A stretch of DNA of 64,000 bases from Terriglobia bacterium (GTDB lineage: Bacteria; Acidobacteriota; Terriglobia; JAIQFV01), in contig JAIQFV010000019.1 in NCBI GenBank assembly GCA_020073085.1, positions 1-64,000 of the forward strand. Reading direction: 5' to 3'. The notes under the pieces were generated by a model. The model was not told where the DNA came from. It searched no databases and saw only the letters and a list, made by a program, of their open reading frames with translations. Position numbers and translations under genes: made by a program. Below, piece after piece: positions 7,860-16,834 of the stretch. Positions within the stretch are counted from its first letter, which is position 1; each line of letters begins with the position of its first letter.

Positions 7860-9443
7860 GTGGCCGACACAGAGACGATTACCCGGGAACTGCAAGGCGC
7901 AAATTTGGGGCTGACCGCGATCGAGCAGGTCACAGCGCGGGAGGTCCGCATCACAGGAGGGAGAGACCTCATCGTCCCGGTCGCCGAGTGGCTGCGGGAT
8001 CGATATCAAGCCCGTCCTGAAATGATTTGGGCCGAGGACACGCGCGCGGAGGAAGGGTCATTCACTCTGCGTTATCTTTTCGAAGTGGAGGGCGCGGATG
8101 CCTTCATCCTCCTATCAGTATCCGTTCCGGCAGGCGATCGCACTTTCCCTTCACTGGCCACGCGGTGGTATTTAGCCAGCCGGTTCGAGCGTGAAATCCA
8201 CGACCTGTTTGGACTGGTCCCGCTGGAACACCCCGACCTCCGGCGCTTGCCCCTCCATCAATTCTGGCCTGCGGATTTCCATCCGCTGCTCAAAGATTCC
8301 TCCCCGCCCTCCCGGTTCATCGACGACGGCTCGCCGTTTCCGTTCCGTCGCGTGGAGGGAGAGGGAATTTATGAGATCACGGTCGGGCCGGTTCATGCGG
8401 GGATCATTGAGCCCGGCCATTTCCGGTTCAGCGTGGAAGGCGAAACGATTATCAATCTCGAATCGCGCTTTTACTTTGTCCACAAGGGGATTGAAAAGCT
8501 CTTCGAAACGCTTCCGTGGGAACGTGGCGTCGAGCTGGCGGAACGGATTTCGGGGGATTCCAGCGTGGCACACGCTATGGCTTTTTGCCAGGCCGTGGAA
8601 GCCATCGCCGGGACAACCCTTCCTCAGAGGGCGGCCTGGTTGCGCGTGGTCGTGCTGGAGCTCGAGCGGCTCTACAACCACATCGCGGATGTGGGCGCCA
8701 TCTGCACCGATACCGGGTTTGCGTTCGCCAACGCGCATGCGATGCGCCTGCGTGAAGATCTCTTACGCTTGAATGATCGGCTTTTCGCGCACCGCCTGTT
8801 GCGGGGTGTATTGACCCCGGGTGGTGTCCTTAAGGACTTGAACGACGTACAAAGGGCAGAGGCACAAGCCGTCCTTTTTCGAGTGTTGAAGGATTTCGAA
8901 GAGATCGTCGAGATCGCCCGGACCAACGCCCTAGTCATGGATCGATTGATCGGGACGGGCCTGTTGACGCGTCGCACGGCACAAGAGATGCAGGTCGTTG
9001 GAATGGTGGCCCGTGCCAGCGGCATTGACGCTGATGTCCGGCGTGACCACCCCTTTGCGGCCTATCCACAACTCGAGGTTCGGGTGGCCGTGAGGGCTGA
9101 GGGAGACGTCTGGGCGCGAATGATGGTCCGCGTGGAAGAGGTGCGCGAATCGGTTCGGCTCATCGAAGAAGCTTTGCAGAAGTTGCCGGAAGGAAAGCTC
9201 TGTGAAGCGGTGGCAGGGGAAGGGATAGAAGGAGGGGCTCTTGGCCTTGTGGAAGGCTGGCGCGGGCCGGTGGCGCATTGGGTCGTCGGTGCTCGGAGGG
9301 CTTCTCCGTCGCGGGTGAAGATCAAAGATCCTTCCTTCGCCAATTGGCCTGCCTTGAATTATGCCATCTTGAGAAATATCGTTCCCGATTTTCCACTGAT
9401 CAATAAGAGTTTCAATCTCTCTTATGCCGGAAACGACCTGTAA
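7860..9443 (+). CDS. hyfG: NuoCD/HyfG-like large subunit lacking NiFe ligands
   Basis: The 527-aa protein fuses a NuoC-like N-terminus (about residues 1-160, FEREIHDLFGL near 115) to a NuoD/hydrogenase large-subunit domain (PVHAGIIEPGHFRF onward). In NiFe hydrogenases two CxxC pairs bind the metal. Here the first pair position reads ERISGDSSVAHA (S231-S234 where CGIC is expected) and the second reads DPSFANW (residues 490-496 where DPCxxC is expected). All four cysteines are absent, so no NiFe site can form. This is the hallmark of energy-converting hydrogenase-related (Ehr) proteins. The preferred start is GTG at 7860, one base after the hyfF stop; a longer frame from 7827 would overlap hyfF. 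Electron donor and acceptor are unknown. Confidence 0.87.
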   Translation: MADTETITRELQGANLGLTAIEQVTAREVRITGGRDLIVPVAEWLRDRYQARPEMIWAEDTRAEEGSFTLRYLFEVEGADAFILLSVSVPAGDRTFPSLATRWYLASRFEREIHDLFGLVPLEHPDLRRLPLHQFWPADFHPLLKDSSPPSRFIDDGSPFPFRRVEGEGIYEITVGPVHAGIIEPGHFRFSVEGETIINLESRFYFVHKGIEKLFETLPWERGVELAERISGDSSVAHAMAFCQAVEAIAGTTLPQRAAWLRVVVLELERLYNHIADVGAICTDTGFAFANAHAMRLREDLLRLNDRLFAHRLLRGVLTPGGVLKDLNDVQRAEAQAVLFRVLKDFEEIVEIARTNALVMDRLIGTGLLTRRTAQEMQVVGMVARASGIDADVRRDHPFAAYPQLEVRVAVRAEGDVWARMMVRVEEVRESVRLIEEALQKLPEGKLCEAVAGEGIEGGALGLVEGWRGPVAHWVVGARRASPSRVKIKDPSFANWPALNYAILRNIVPDFPLINKSFNLSYAGNDL

Positions 9444-9489
9444 GGATCCTTCGATTTAAGCAACCCATATTTCCATAAGGAGACCTGAT

Positions 9490-9711
9490 ATGAAAAAATT
9501 GCTGGTTTGCGCGTTCTTCCTGCTGGTCGCAACACCGCTGTTTGCGGCCAAGGCTTGTGAAGAGCTGAAGTCGGAGATCGATGCCAAGCTCCAGGCCAAA
9601 GGGGTAAAGAACTACACCCTGGAAATTGTCGCCAATGAAGACGTCAAGGATGGAAAGGTCGTTGGAAGTTGTGATGGTGGGACAAAGAAGATTGTTTATA
9701 CACGGAAGTAA
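9490..9711 (+). CDS. DUF1161 small secreted protein
   Basis: The 73-aa product has an N-terminal signal peptide (MKKLLVCAFFLLVATPLFA) and a mature domain of about 53 residues. CEELKSEIDAKLQAKGVKNY and VVGSCDGGTKKIVYTR match the DUF1161 (YnfD-like) pattern, with two cysteines that could pair in the periplasm. A strong AAGGAG site precedes the ATG by 8 bp. It follows the large-subunit gene by 46 bp, but a link to the complex is not supported. The molecular function of the family is not known. Confidence 0.85.
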   Translation: MKKLLVCAFFLLVATPLFAAKACEELKSEIDAKLQAKGVKNYTLEIVANEDVKDGKVVGSCDGGTKKIVYTRK

Positions 9712-9765
9712 CTGGCCATCCCGCATCAGATGACTCACACACATTCCGCCAAGGCGGACGATGTA

Positions 9766-10023
9766 TGCGCCAGCCACAATCTCGACGGGAACAGAGATTC
9801 GGGCCAAGCTTGCCGGCCGGAAGGCGGGTCCGAGCGCCGGCGCCATGGCGAAGACGGCTCGAACGCGCGGATCACGATAGGAATCGCTCGCATGTCGGAG
9901 AGCGGCCTGAAAGTCCGGGTCCGTCTTTGAGAGCCGATCGAAGTCCTCAAACAGTTGAGGGAATTCAGGCGGACTCTTGGAGATGCCGTCGGCGCGCGGC
10001 GACTTGCAGAATTCAGTGAAGGC
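9766..10023 (-). pseudogene. Dienelactone hydrolase-like (alpha/beta hydrolase) fragment
   Basis: On the minus strand about 86 codons encode FTEFCKSPRADG, then DPDFQAALRHASDSYRDPRV and RAVFAMAPALGPAFRPASLA, ending in ISVPVEIVAGA. This is the middle-to-late part of a secreted alpha/beta hydrolase of the dienelactone-hydrolase group. The nucleophile region, the last catalytic residues and a proper start are missing. After VAGA the frame runs on without similarity. It lies between two plus-strand genes. Confidence 0.6.
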
Positions 10024-10032
10024 CGCACATAC

Positions 10033-10647
10033 ATGATCGTTTACCTGATTCTCGGAGCGACTTACGCCTTTGCGGCGGCGGTACAACCCGGCGCGCTTCA
10101 AACCTATCTCGTTTCTCAAACCCTGAGCAATGGCTGGCGCCGTACAATGCCGGCCGCCCTTTCGCCACTGATCAGTGATGGACCGATCATCTTGTTAGTG
10201 CTTCTCGTCCTGAGCCGTGTACCGGCGGGGCTCCAACAGGTGCTGCGGTTTGCGGGCGGGGTGTTTCTTCTTTACCTGGCGGCCAGTGCGTGGAAGACAT
10301 GGCGGAACTACGCAGGAACAGTCCCGGCAGCCGCTCAATCTCCACGACAAAGTCTGTTCCGGGCCGCGGTTGTCAATCTGCTGAACCCGAATCCTTATCT
10401 GGGCTGGAGCCTGGTGTTGGGCCCTCTCCTGCTGAAGGGATGGCACGAGACCCCGGCGCATGGGATCGCCCTGGTGGCAGGCTTCTATCTCACCATGGTC
10501 CTGACCTTGGCCGGATTCATTATGCTTTTTGCTGCTGCCCGGAATCTTGGGCCACGAGTGAGCCGCACCCTGATCGGTGTGTCGGCCATTGGCCTGGCTT
10601 GCTTCGGCCTCTATCAATTATGGGCAGGGACGAGGGGATTGTGGTAG
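10033..10647 (+). CDS. LysE-family translocator
   Basis: The 204-aa inner-membrane protein has about six hydrophobic helices. Family features are the N-terminal AAAVQPGALQTYLVSQTLSN stretch (in place of the usual GPD), FAGGVFLLYLAASAW and NLLNPNPYLGW. LysE/RhtB members export amino acids or related small molecules; the substrate here is not predictable. The ATG at 10033 is chosen because the 26 residues of the longer frame are hydrophilic and overlap the hydrolase remnant. Single gene, no clear operon partner. Confidence 0.82.
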   Translation: MIVYLILGATYAFAAAVQPGALQTYLVSQTLSNGWRRTMPAALSPLISDGPIILLVLLVLSRVPAGLQQVLRFAGGVFLLYLAASAWKTWRNYAGTVPAAAQSPRQSLFRAAVVNLLNPNPYLGWSLVLGPLLLKGWHETPAHGIALVAGFYLTMVLTLAGFIMLFAAARNLGPRVSRTLIGVSAIGLACFGLYQLWAGTRGLW

Positions 10648-10865
10648 GACGAAAATTCGAAGGAGGACAGTTTTAATGAGTTAGCCACGAGGACATTTCT
10701 AATGAGTCCAAGCGAGGACTTGATCAAAGAGTCTCGACAGGTTTGAGGCTGCACCTTGACTGGCCATTCGCATAGTTTTAAACTTGGGTTCGGAGAGTTA
10801 ATCGCACACCACACCCCTGACGGATTTCATCAAGACATTCCGAGTTTGGATCAATGGAGGCTATT

Positions 10866-11492
10866 ATGCGGAGATCATCTTCTTTTTGGATTTTCTTCTT
10901 TTCCTTGTCCATCTCTATGGCTGGCCAGGAGGTTCCGAGGCTTGAAATCTTTGGAGGCTATTCACATTTTCGAACCCCCAGCGGATCCTTCAGCCGCCAG
11001 ATTGGGGGGACAAGTGCCTCGATCCTTGACAATGCAAACGTGAACGGTTGGGAGGCGTCGATCACCGGGAACGCAAACCGGTGGTTGGGAATCGAAGGTG
11101 ATTTTGCGGGCTACTATGGGAAAGTGACAACGCAAGTAGTGATTTTTCATGTCAACCCGCCAGGAGTCACTTCGACGCCATTCAACGACACGGCGAAGGT
11201 CAGATACTACTCTTATCTGCTTGGGCCTCGGCTTTCTTACCGAGGAGATGAAAGGTTCACCCCGTTTGTCCATGCGCTCTTTGGGGGTATCCGCCAGACC
11301 ATCGAAGGTCCTCAGATCTCAACCGGAGGGGCACAGACCTCGTTCGGCATGGCACTGGGAGGAGGTCTGGATGTCAAAGTCGCGGAGCATGTGGCCCTCC
11401 GTATTTTTCAGGCTGACTATGTGAGGACCCGATTCGGATTTAAGGCGGAGAACGACCTTCGGTTGTCGTTTGGTGCGGTCTTCCGGTTTTGA
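10866..11492 (+). CDS. Secreted outer-membrane beta-barrel protein
   Basis: The 208-aa product has a signal peptide (RRSSSFWIFFFSLSISMAG) followed by alternating strands that start with PRLEIFGGYSHFR and end in a terminal aromatic (LRLSFGAVFRF). The terminal Phe and the small size fit an eight-stranded OmpA/OmpW-like porin or adhesin barrel. ANRWLGIEGDFAGYYG and LLGPRLSYRGDERFTPFVHA are typical of these barrels in Acidobacteriota. The ATG at 10866 is preferred over that at 10854, because GGAGG ends 5 bp before it and the earlier ATG overlaps this site. Function unknown. Confidence 0.8.
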   Translation: MRRSSSFWIFFFSLSISMAGQEVPRLEIFGGYSHFRTPSGSFSRQIGGTSASILDNANVNGWEASITGNANRWLGIEGDFAGYYGKVTTQVVIFHVNPPGVTSTPFNDTAKVRYYSYLLGPRLSYRGDERFTPFVHALFGGIRQTIEGPQISTGGAQTSFGMALGGGLDVKVAEHVALRIFQADYVRTRFGFKAENDLRLSFGAVFRF

Positions 11493-11718
11493 GGCAGATT
11501 GACCCGTCAATACCTGCCGGGAGGACGAACCTCTTATGATTGAGTTCAGCAGTGGGTCCATCGAATCCTCCTGACACCTCATCGCCCGCCGCCAGGGAGT
11601 GGGACAGCCACTCTATCCAGGCTGGCAACACAGTTTTTCCGCAGCAGCATGTAGAATCCCCGTTATACTCGGCTTACACTCGGGGCTTTCTTATCTTCAT
11701 TTCGAAGGAAAACCAGCC

Positions 11719-13791
11719 ATGGAAGAAAAGAAATTCGAGCCGGTCGTCCGGGCGGACAGCGACATGAGGGAATTCACTCCACGAGCGGTGGTGCTGGGTG
11801 TAATCATGGCGATGTTCATGGGAGCGGCCAATGCCTACCTGGGCTTGAAGGCCGGGATGACGATTGCCGCCACCTATACGACCGCTGTCATTGGCATGGC
11901 CATCATTAAGGCGCTCAAGGGGACCCTGCTGGAGGAGAACTGTGCCCGCACGGTCGGCTCCATTGGCGGCAACATCGCCACGGGCGCCATCTTTACTCTT
12001 CCGGCTTTTTTCATCTCCGGGATCTGGCTGCCGTTTTTTAGCAGCCAGCATTACCTGTTTTCGACGGTGATCCTTGTGGTGGGCGGGGTGCTCGGCATTA
12101 TGTTCGTCACCATTACGCGCCGAATCCTGGTGAGCAACGTGGAACTCCCTTTTCCCGAGTCGGTCGCAGCCGCGGAGATACACAAGGCCGGCCAGAAAGG
12201 CTCGGGCGGCTCCCGGTATCTGCTTTCGGGAATGGCGGTGGGTGCCCTCTTCACCCTGCTGACCGAATTCAAGATCATCGCCTCGAAATGGCAGAAGGTT
12301 CTTTCCGTCGGGAAAGGGTCGGTGTTGTTGCGCGGCCCGGAAATGAGCCCGGCTTTTCTCGGCGTGGGTTATATCATCGGCCCCAAACTGGCTGGGATCA
12401 ACTTCAGCGGCGGGGTGCTGGCCTGGGGGCTGTTGGCGCCGGCAATCGCTTTTTTCCTGCATTACCATGAGCTTTCCGCGGTTGCCAACTGGGCGGATGA
12501 GATTACCCTGATCTGGAAAAACTATGTTCGGTACATTGCCATTGGGGGCATGCTGGTGGGGGCCTTTTACACGCTCTTCAAGATGAGAAAGAACCTGGTG
12601 GAAGGCATCTCCCGCTCTTTCTCCACGCTGACACACACCCGGGACGCCGGGGATGCGGTCGTGCCGCGCACGGACCGGGACATCCACGCCAAGTGGGCCC
12701 TGACGGCCATTGTCGCCATCGCCATCCTCGTTTTCTTTATCTTCAATGCGTTTGCTCACAATGCCGCCGCCGCGGTGGTTGCCGCGGTCATGACGTTGAT
12801 CCTGGGATTCGTATTCGCCGCGGTGTCCGGCTACCTGGTCGGCATCATCGGGGTGAGCAGCAATCCGACCAGCGGCCTGACCGTGTCGGTCTTGATTGCG
12901 GTCGCCTTCGTCAGGGTGCTGATGGGACTCAACGGAAGCAGCGGCGTCGCGGCGGTCATTGGCGTCGCCGCCTTCACTTGTGTGTCGGTCTCGGTGGCGG
13001 GCGAGATGATGCAAGATTTGAAGGCGGGGCACATCCTCGGCTGCACTCCGTGGCGCATGCAGCTCGGCGATATCTTCGGAGTCCTTGCGGCCGCGGTCGT
13101 CATGTTTCTGGTGCTCTCGGTGCTTCACCTGGGCGACATCAAGCAGCAGGTTTCCGAAACGCTGACCCATCTTGAAAAAAGTAACATCCAGGAGGTGACC
13201 TACAAGGGCAGTAGTCCCGGCATTAATCGACGAGCTTACACGCTGGCGGAAATCAGGGTCCTCGCGCCCGAGAAACAGAACGAAATCCTAGGGACGAACG
13301 CCGGCTTCGGGGGTGAAAGAATACCTGCCCCGCAGGCGAGCCTGATGGCGGTTGTGGCCGGCAGCATCATGCAGGGGAAGACCGAGTGGATTCTCATCCT
13401 CATCGGCATGTTCATGGGACTCGCATTCATCCTGATGCAGGTCAAAAGCCCCATGCTCATCGCCGTTGGCATGTACCTGCCGATCGACACCTCCTTCGCC
13501 ATTTTTCTGGGAGGGGTCTTTAAAGGGATCGTGGAGCGCTACACGGAAGGGCGGAAGCTGTCGGGAGAAGAAAAAGAAAAGATCGGCAATACCGGCACCC
13601 TGCTTGCTTCGGGACTCATTGCCGGCGAAGCCCTTATCGGCATCCTTTTTGCGGCCCTCGCCTTTGCCGAAATAAAACTCCCCAAAGTATTTTCCAACCC
13701 GGGTTACCGACTGAGTCTTTTCGGCATGGCATTGATCGGATCGATCCTGGTCGTTACGTCTTTACGGAGATTGAAGAACACCAGGGGATGA
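11719..13791 (+). CDS. OPT-family oligopeptide transporter
   Basis: The 690-aa polytopic protein is a prokaryotic OPT-family transporter, expected to import peptides or metal chelates with protons. AANAYLGLKAGMTIAATY near the N-terminus and NCARTVGSIGGNIATGAIFT are the conserved helices, and GVSSNPTSGLTVSVLI and QVKSPMLIAVGMYLPIDTSF occur later. About 15 membrane segments are visible. The ATG at 11719 is preferred, with GAAGGA 9 bp before it; the upstream extension to 11599 is unlike the family. It stands alone. Confidence 0.9.
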   Translation: MEEKKFEPVVRADSDMREFTPRAVVLGVIMAMFMGAANAYLGLKAGMTIAATYTTAVIGMAIIKALKGTLLEENCARTVGSIGGNIATGAIFTLPAFFISGIWLPFFSSQHYLFSTVILVVGGVLGIMFVTITRRILVSNVELPFPESVAAAEIHKAGQKGSGGSRYLLSGMAVGALFTLLTEFKIIASKWQKVLSVGKGSVLLRGPEMSPAFLGVGYIIGPKLAGINFSGGVLAWGLLAPAIAFFLHYHELSAVANWADEITLIWKNYVRYIAIGGMLVGAFYTLFKMRKNLVEGISRSFSTLTHTRDAGDAVVPRTDRDIHAKWALTAIVAIAILVFFIFNAFAHNAAAAVVAAVMTLILGFVFAAVSGYLVGIIGVSSNPTSGLTVSVLIAVAFVRVLMGLNGSSGVAAVIGVAAFTCVSVSVAGEMMQDLKAGHILGCTPWRMQLGDIFGVLAAAVVMFLVLSVLHLGDIKQQVSETLTHLEKSNIQEVTYKGSSPGINRRAYTLAEIRVLAPEKQNEILGTNAGFGGERIPAPQASLMAVVAGSIMQGKTEWILILIGMFMGLAFILMQVKSPMLIAVGMYLPIDTSFAIFLGGVFKGIVERYTEGRKLSGEEKEKIGNTGTLLASGLIAGEALIGILFAALAFAEIKLPKVFSNPGYRLSLFGMALIGSILVVTSLRRLKNTRG

Positions 13792-14297
13792 GCCCACAAG
13801 AAACCTCCCGTGGGACGTTTGGATCGCCCCGCCACGATGGCAATACTGCCGCCCGCGTGACATCTCGCGGGATTATTGTGAATTCCGCTTGAATTCACAT
13901 CAGTCAAGGTCTAGACTTTTTATCGGCCAGACGACCTGCCCCTGAAAATCGTCCTACGGCCAATCGCCTGACCCAAACGGGCCCTTTCCACTGAACATCA
14001 CTAATATGATTTTCTCCGGTTGTTGGTTCTAGGAGTTGGCGTTTTCCGTTGCGGGGGTTCTTTCACTTTCGCGGGGAGTAGTCCAGTTTGACGTTGACCC
14101 AAAGTACCTCATCTCTGGCTGTGAAAGGGGTGTTGTGTGCGGGGTTATCGACCGACCGCCAGTGCTCACCACGAAGGATTGGAGTGAGATTTCGACCCCA
14201 AGGAAACATCGATCTGAGTGAAGCGGGAACTACAAAGTAATACGCAATCTGACGTGTGTGCGGATTGCACAAAGAGCAAGCTAACCCAATCCCCTCC
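13792..14297. other. Gene-free stretch with two hairpins after the OPT gene
   Basis: Two hairpins follow in series: 13852-13871 (CCCGCG/CGCGGG) and 13878-13898 (GTGAATTC-CGCTT-GAATTCAC). Neither has a clean T-run, so termination is possible but not shown. The rest to 14297 shows no supportable gene and presumably holds the promoter of the radical SAM gene. Confidence 0.5.
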
Positions 14298-16550
14298 ATG
14301 AAACCCAATCGGCCCGACATTGTTTTTGTCTTCCCGCCTGCCTACGGGAGTCTGGGCGCGTTTAGAAGTCATTTGGGAGTTGCGTATTTACGAGGTGCGC
14401 TCGCCAGGGACGGTATCGTTACGGCCCAATACCACAATGACAATCCGGGACCCGTGGATGCGGTTGCAGCCGAGATACTTGCGCTCAAGCCGCAAATCGT
14501 CGGCTTCACCGTGTACGACACCAACTTTCCAACCGCTCTGGCCTTGGCCCGAAGCATCAAGCGGCGACGCCCTGGCGTCCGCGTGGTGTTGGGCGGACCT
14601 ACTGCCACCTTCTGTTCCAAGCAGATTCTTGAGCGTCATCAGGTGATTGATGCCTGCCTCCTGGGGGAGGCTGAGGAAACAGGGGCGCGGATATTTGCGA
14701 AACTCCTGGAGGGCGGCTCTTTCGATACTCTGCAGCCAGGGGTCGCTGTCCGTAGGGAAGGATTGGTTTTCAGTACCGGTTTGCCGCCCCTGGTCGGATC
14801 AAAGGGTGGGGTTGCGCAATCGGCGCTCGACACAACGCCGTCACCCTATCTTTCAGGCATACTGACCGATGGACGCGCGGGCATTCTCACGGGGCGTGGC
14901 TGCACCCACCATTGTCAGTATTGTGCCTTCGCGGCGCTGGGGAGGAAGAAGCTGCGGCTGCATTCGATCGATCGCGTGGTCGCGGAACTTGAATACATCG
15001 CCGCACACCAAAAGCGAACGGGCGAACACTACATCGTTTCAGTTCATGACGACGCCTTCACCCTCTTGCCAGCCCGGGCAAAAGCCTTGTGCCAGGCGAT
15101 TGCCGAGAGAAAGCTGAGCTTGGCCCTGATGGGTATCACTCGGGCCGACGCGGTTGATGAGGAACTGCTTCGCCTCATGCGAAAGGCGGGTTTCATTAGT
15201 CTGGCCTTCGGCCTGGAAAGCTCTGTGCCGTCAGTGCTGCGCGCCACGGGAAAAGTAAGGCCGCCTGACTGGCCCGACCCGGATCTTGGGCCCGAGAGGC
15301 GATTTGTTGAGCAGGTCAGGACGAGCGTCCTCGCCGCCAAGAAGCAGGGGTTCAGTGTAGGCGTGAGCATTATTCTGGGTCTGCCGACCGAAACAGCCGA
15401 AGACGGCGCCGCCACGCTCCGGTTTGTCAAAGAGCTCCCTATTGATTACTACACGCACAACCTTCTTTGGGTTTTTCCCGGGACGCCGCTGTGGGAATCA
15501 CACAGCCGATATGGCATCGAGTGCGAGACCAACTCTCAGGGCCTGCCGAATACAACCGGATATGCATACGACCTCGCCCGGGTCAAGCCGCGGCCAAAGT
15601 GCACGCGTGAACGGGACGCACGATTCATCAGGTTGCTCACGGCTGACACTCTTTACGGCTGCGAGGCGAGTTTCTCAAGGGGGAAGGGAGCGGAAGTTGT
15701 TGTGGTGAACGCGCCGGAACTTACAGCGCCGACGGCTGAATGGCTTTCCCGGGTCTTGAGAATCGGAGGATTTGTGGTCCAGACTTACCCACCGCTCCGG
15801 CGAAACGAACTGGACTCCAGGCTCTACCGCGATCGGCGCTTGCTCATCGACAGTCTGGTGCCCGCTCGCTACTACGTCCAGGCCCTGCGAAAGCGGGACA
15901 GAATCGCCGATGAACGATGGCTTGCCGGTTGTTTGGCCGTCGATCTCTACCGCAAGCTGAAACCCGGGATCCTTTCAGTCCTATCGTCAAATGGACCGGC
16001 CCCTCTTGTCGATTGGGTTAATGGGATATCCACACCATTCGCCCTCTGCGAGGTGACCGAATACCTGCAGCAACCCGACGCGCTGGAACATTTTCTGGAT
16101 CAGATGGATGAACGCGACCTCGGCGCGCGCCTTCAGCAGATGCCCGTTCCACCCGGTGTGAGATATTCGGGGAGATGGCAAAAGAGAAGGGCTCCGTGCC
16201 GGCGATTGACGCGGATGGAAGTCGATTCGCAAGGGATGGTGCGCACCTGTCGCCACGGCGAACCCATCGGCACGGTGGGAGACACCCGAGACAGGCTTTC
16301 CCGGCGGCTGGCCGGGGTCGTCCACGAAGTAGAACAACGGCGGGGGTGCGCGAAGTGTCCCAACACGCATTGTCCCCGTTGTCCGTTTCCCGGAGTTAAG
16401 GATCAGGTCTATTGCCGCATCATGACTAAACAGCCTCGAATCCTGCGCTTCCTGGACTTGACGGAGTTGTACTCCAGGTTGCCCATCATTCTTGAAAGTC
16501 AAGCTGATCGAATGGAGAGCAGTGAGTCGTTCACTAAACCGCAAGGATAA
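14298..16550 (+). CDS. B12-binding-domain radical SAM protein with C-terminal Cys cluster
   Basis: The 750-aa enzyme has an N-terminal cobalamin-binding-type Rossmann domain (about 1-140: LGVAYLRGALARDG, KPQIVGFTVYD, VVLGGPTA, LLGEAEET), then a radical SAM core whose cluster motif is C202-C206-C209 in GRGCTHHCQYCAF. Later motifs (FGLESSVPSVLRATGK, GVSIILGLPTET) fit the TIM barrel. The last about 100 residues carry a second Cys set (TCRHGEP, GCAKCPNTHCPRCPFPG, YCRI) that could hold an auxiliary Fe-S cluster, as in SPASM-like enzymes. Such enzymes modify peptides, lipids or cofactors; the substrate is unknown. The ATG at 14298 is chosen because the longer frame adds 14 atypical residues. An 87-aa gene follows 20 bp downstream. 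Confidence 0.85.
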   Translation: MKPNRPDIVFVFPPAYGSLGAFRSHLGVAYLRGALARDGIVTAQYHNDNPGPVDAVAAEILALKPQIVGFTVYDTNFPTALALARSIKRRRPGVRVVLGGPTATFCSKQILERHQVIDACLLGEAEETGARIFAKLLEGGSFDTLQPGVAVRREGLVFSTGLPPLVGSKGGVAQSALDTTPSPYLSGILTDGRAGILTGRGCTHHCQYCAFAALGRKKLRLHSIDRVVAELEYIAAHQKRTGEHYIVSVHDDAFTLLPARAKALCQAIAERKLSLALMGITRADAVDEELLRLMRKAGFISLAFGLESSVPSVLRATGKVRPPDWPDPDLGPERRFVEQVRTSVLAAKKQGFSVGVSIILGLPTETAEDGAATLRFVKELPIDYYTHNLLWVFPGTPLWESHSRYGIECETNSQGLPNTTGYAYDLARVKPRPKCTRERDARFIRLLTADTLYGCEASFSRGKGAEVVVVNAPELTAPTAEWLSRVLRIGGFVVQTYPPLRRNELDSRLYRDRRLLIDSLVPARYYVQALRKRDRIADERWLAGCLAVDLYRKLKPGILSVLSSNGPAPLVDWVNGISTPFALCEVTEYLQQPDALEHFLDQMDERDLGARLQQMPVPPGVRYSGRWQKRRAPCRRLTRMEVDSQGMVRTCRHGEPIGTVGDTRDRLSRRLAGVVHEVEQRRGCAKCPNTHCPRCPFPGVKDQVYCRIMTKQPRILRFLDLTELYSRLPIILESQADRMESSESFTKPQG

Positions 16551-16570
16551 CCAACCCAAGGAGGCGCTCT

Positions 16571-16834
16571 ATGCCATCAAAACCAAGTATTGAGAAGTTG
16601 GTGAGAAAACACCTGGGAAAAGAATCCGCTGGCAAGCTGCTGAAAAAGATCGATGCGATGGGCAAGCAGGGTGTGGCCCGAGCGAAGGTCGAAAAAATGA
16701 TCTCCGCACAAATCGAGAAGGAGATCTGTGCTGTCATTGCCAAGATCTCAAGCTCAAAACAGATCAGCGGAAAACTCAAACTAGCCCTGAAAGCGGGTAC
16801 AGAGGCTGTCGCTGCAGTCACGCCGAGCACTTAG
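16571..16834 (+). CDS. Small lysine-rich protein next to the radical SAM gene
   Basis: The 87-aa product has a near-consensus ribosome-binding site (AAGGAGG, 16558-16564) 6 bp before the ATG. It begins 20 bp after the radical SAM stop, so the two genes are likely co-transcribed. The sequence is helical and basic in its first 70 residues (SIEKLVRKHLGKESAGKLLK, KVEKMISAQIEKEICAVIAK), with one Cys, and ends in a small, Ala/Thr-rich tail (AGTEAVAAVTPST). I do not recognise the family. A leader-plus-core RiPP precursor or a partner protein is possible but unproven. Confidence 0.6.
   Translation: MPSKPSIEKLVRKHLGKESAGKLLKKIDAMGKQGVARAKVEKMISAQIEKEICAVIAKISSSKQISGKLKLALKAGTEAVAAVTPST

Noticed and set aside
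11674-13170. 498-codon minus-strand open frame
   Set aside because: Antisense to the OPT transporter; composition (His, Asp, Arg, Gln rich) is typical of a shadow frame.
14063-14320. Minus-strand frame before the radical SAM gene (WGRNLTPILRGEHWRS and so on)
   Set aside because: It looks somewhat protein-like but I recognise no family, and it overlaps the radical SAM start and has no ribosome-binding site.
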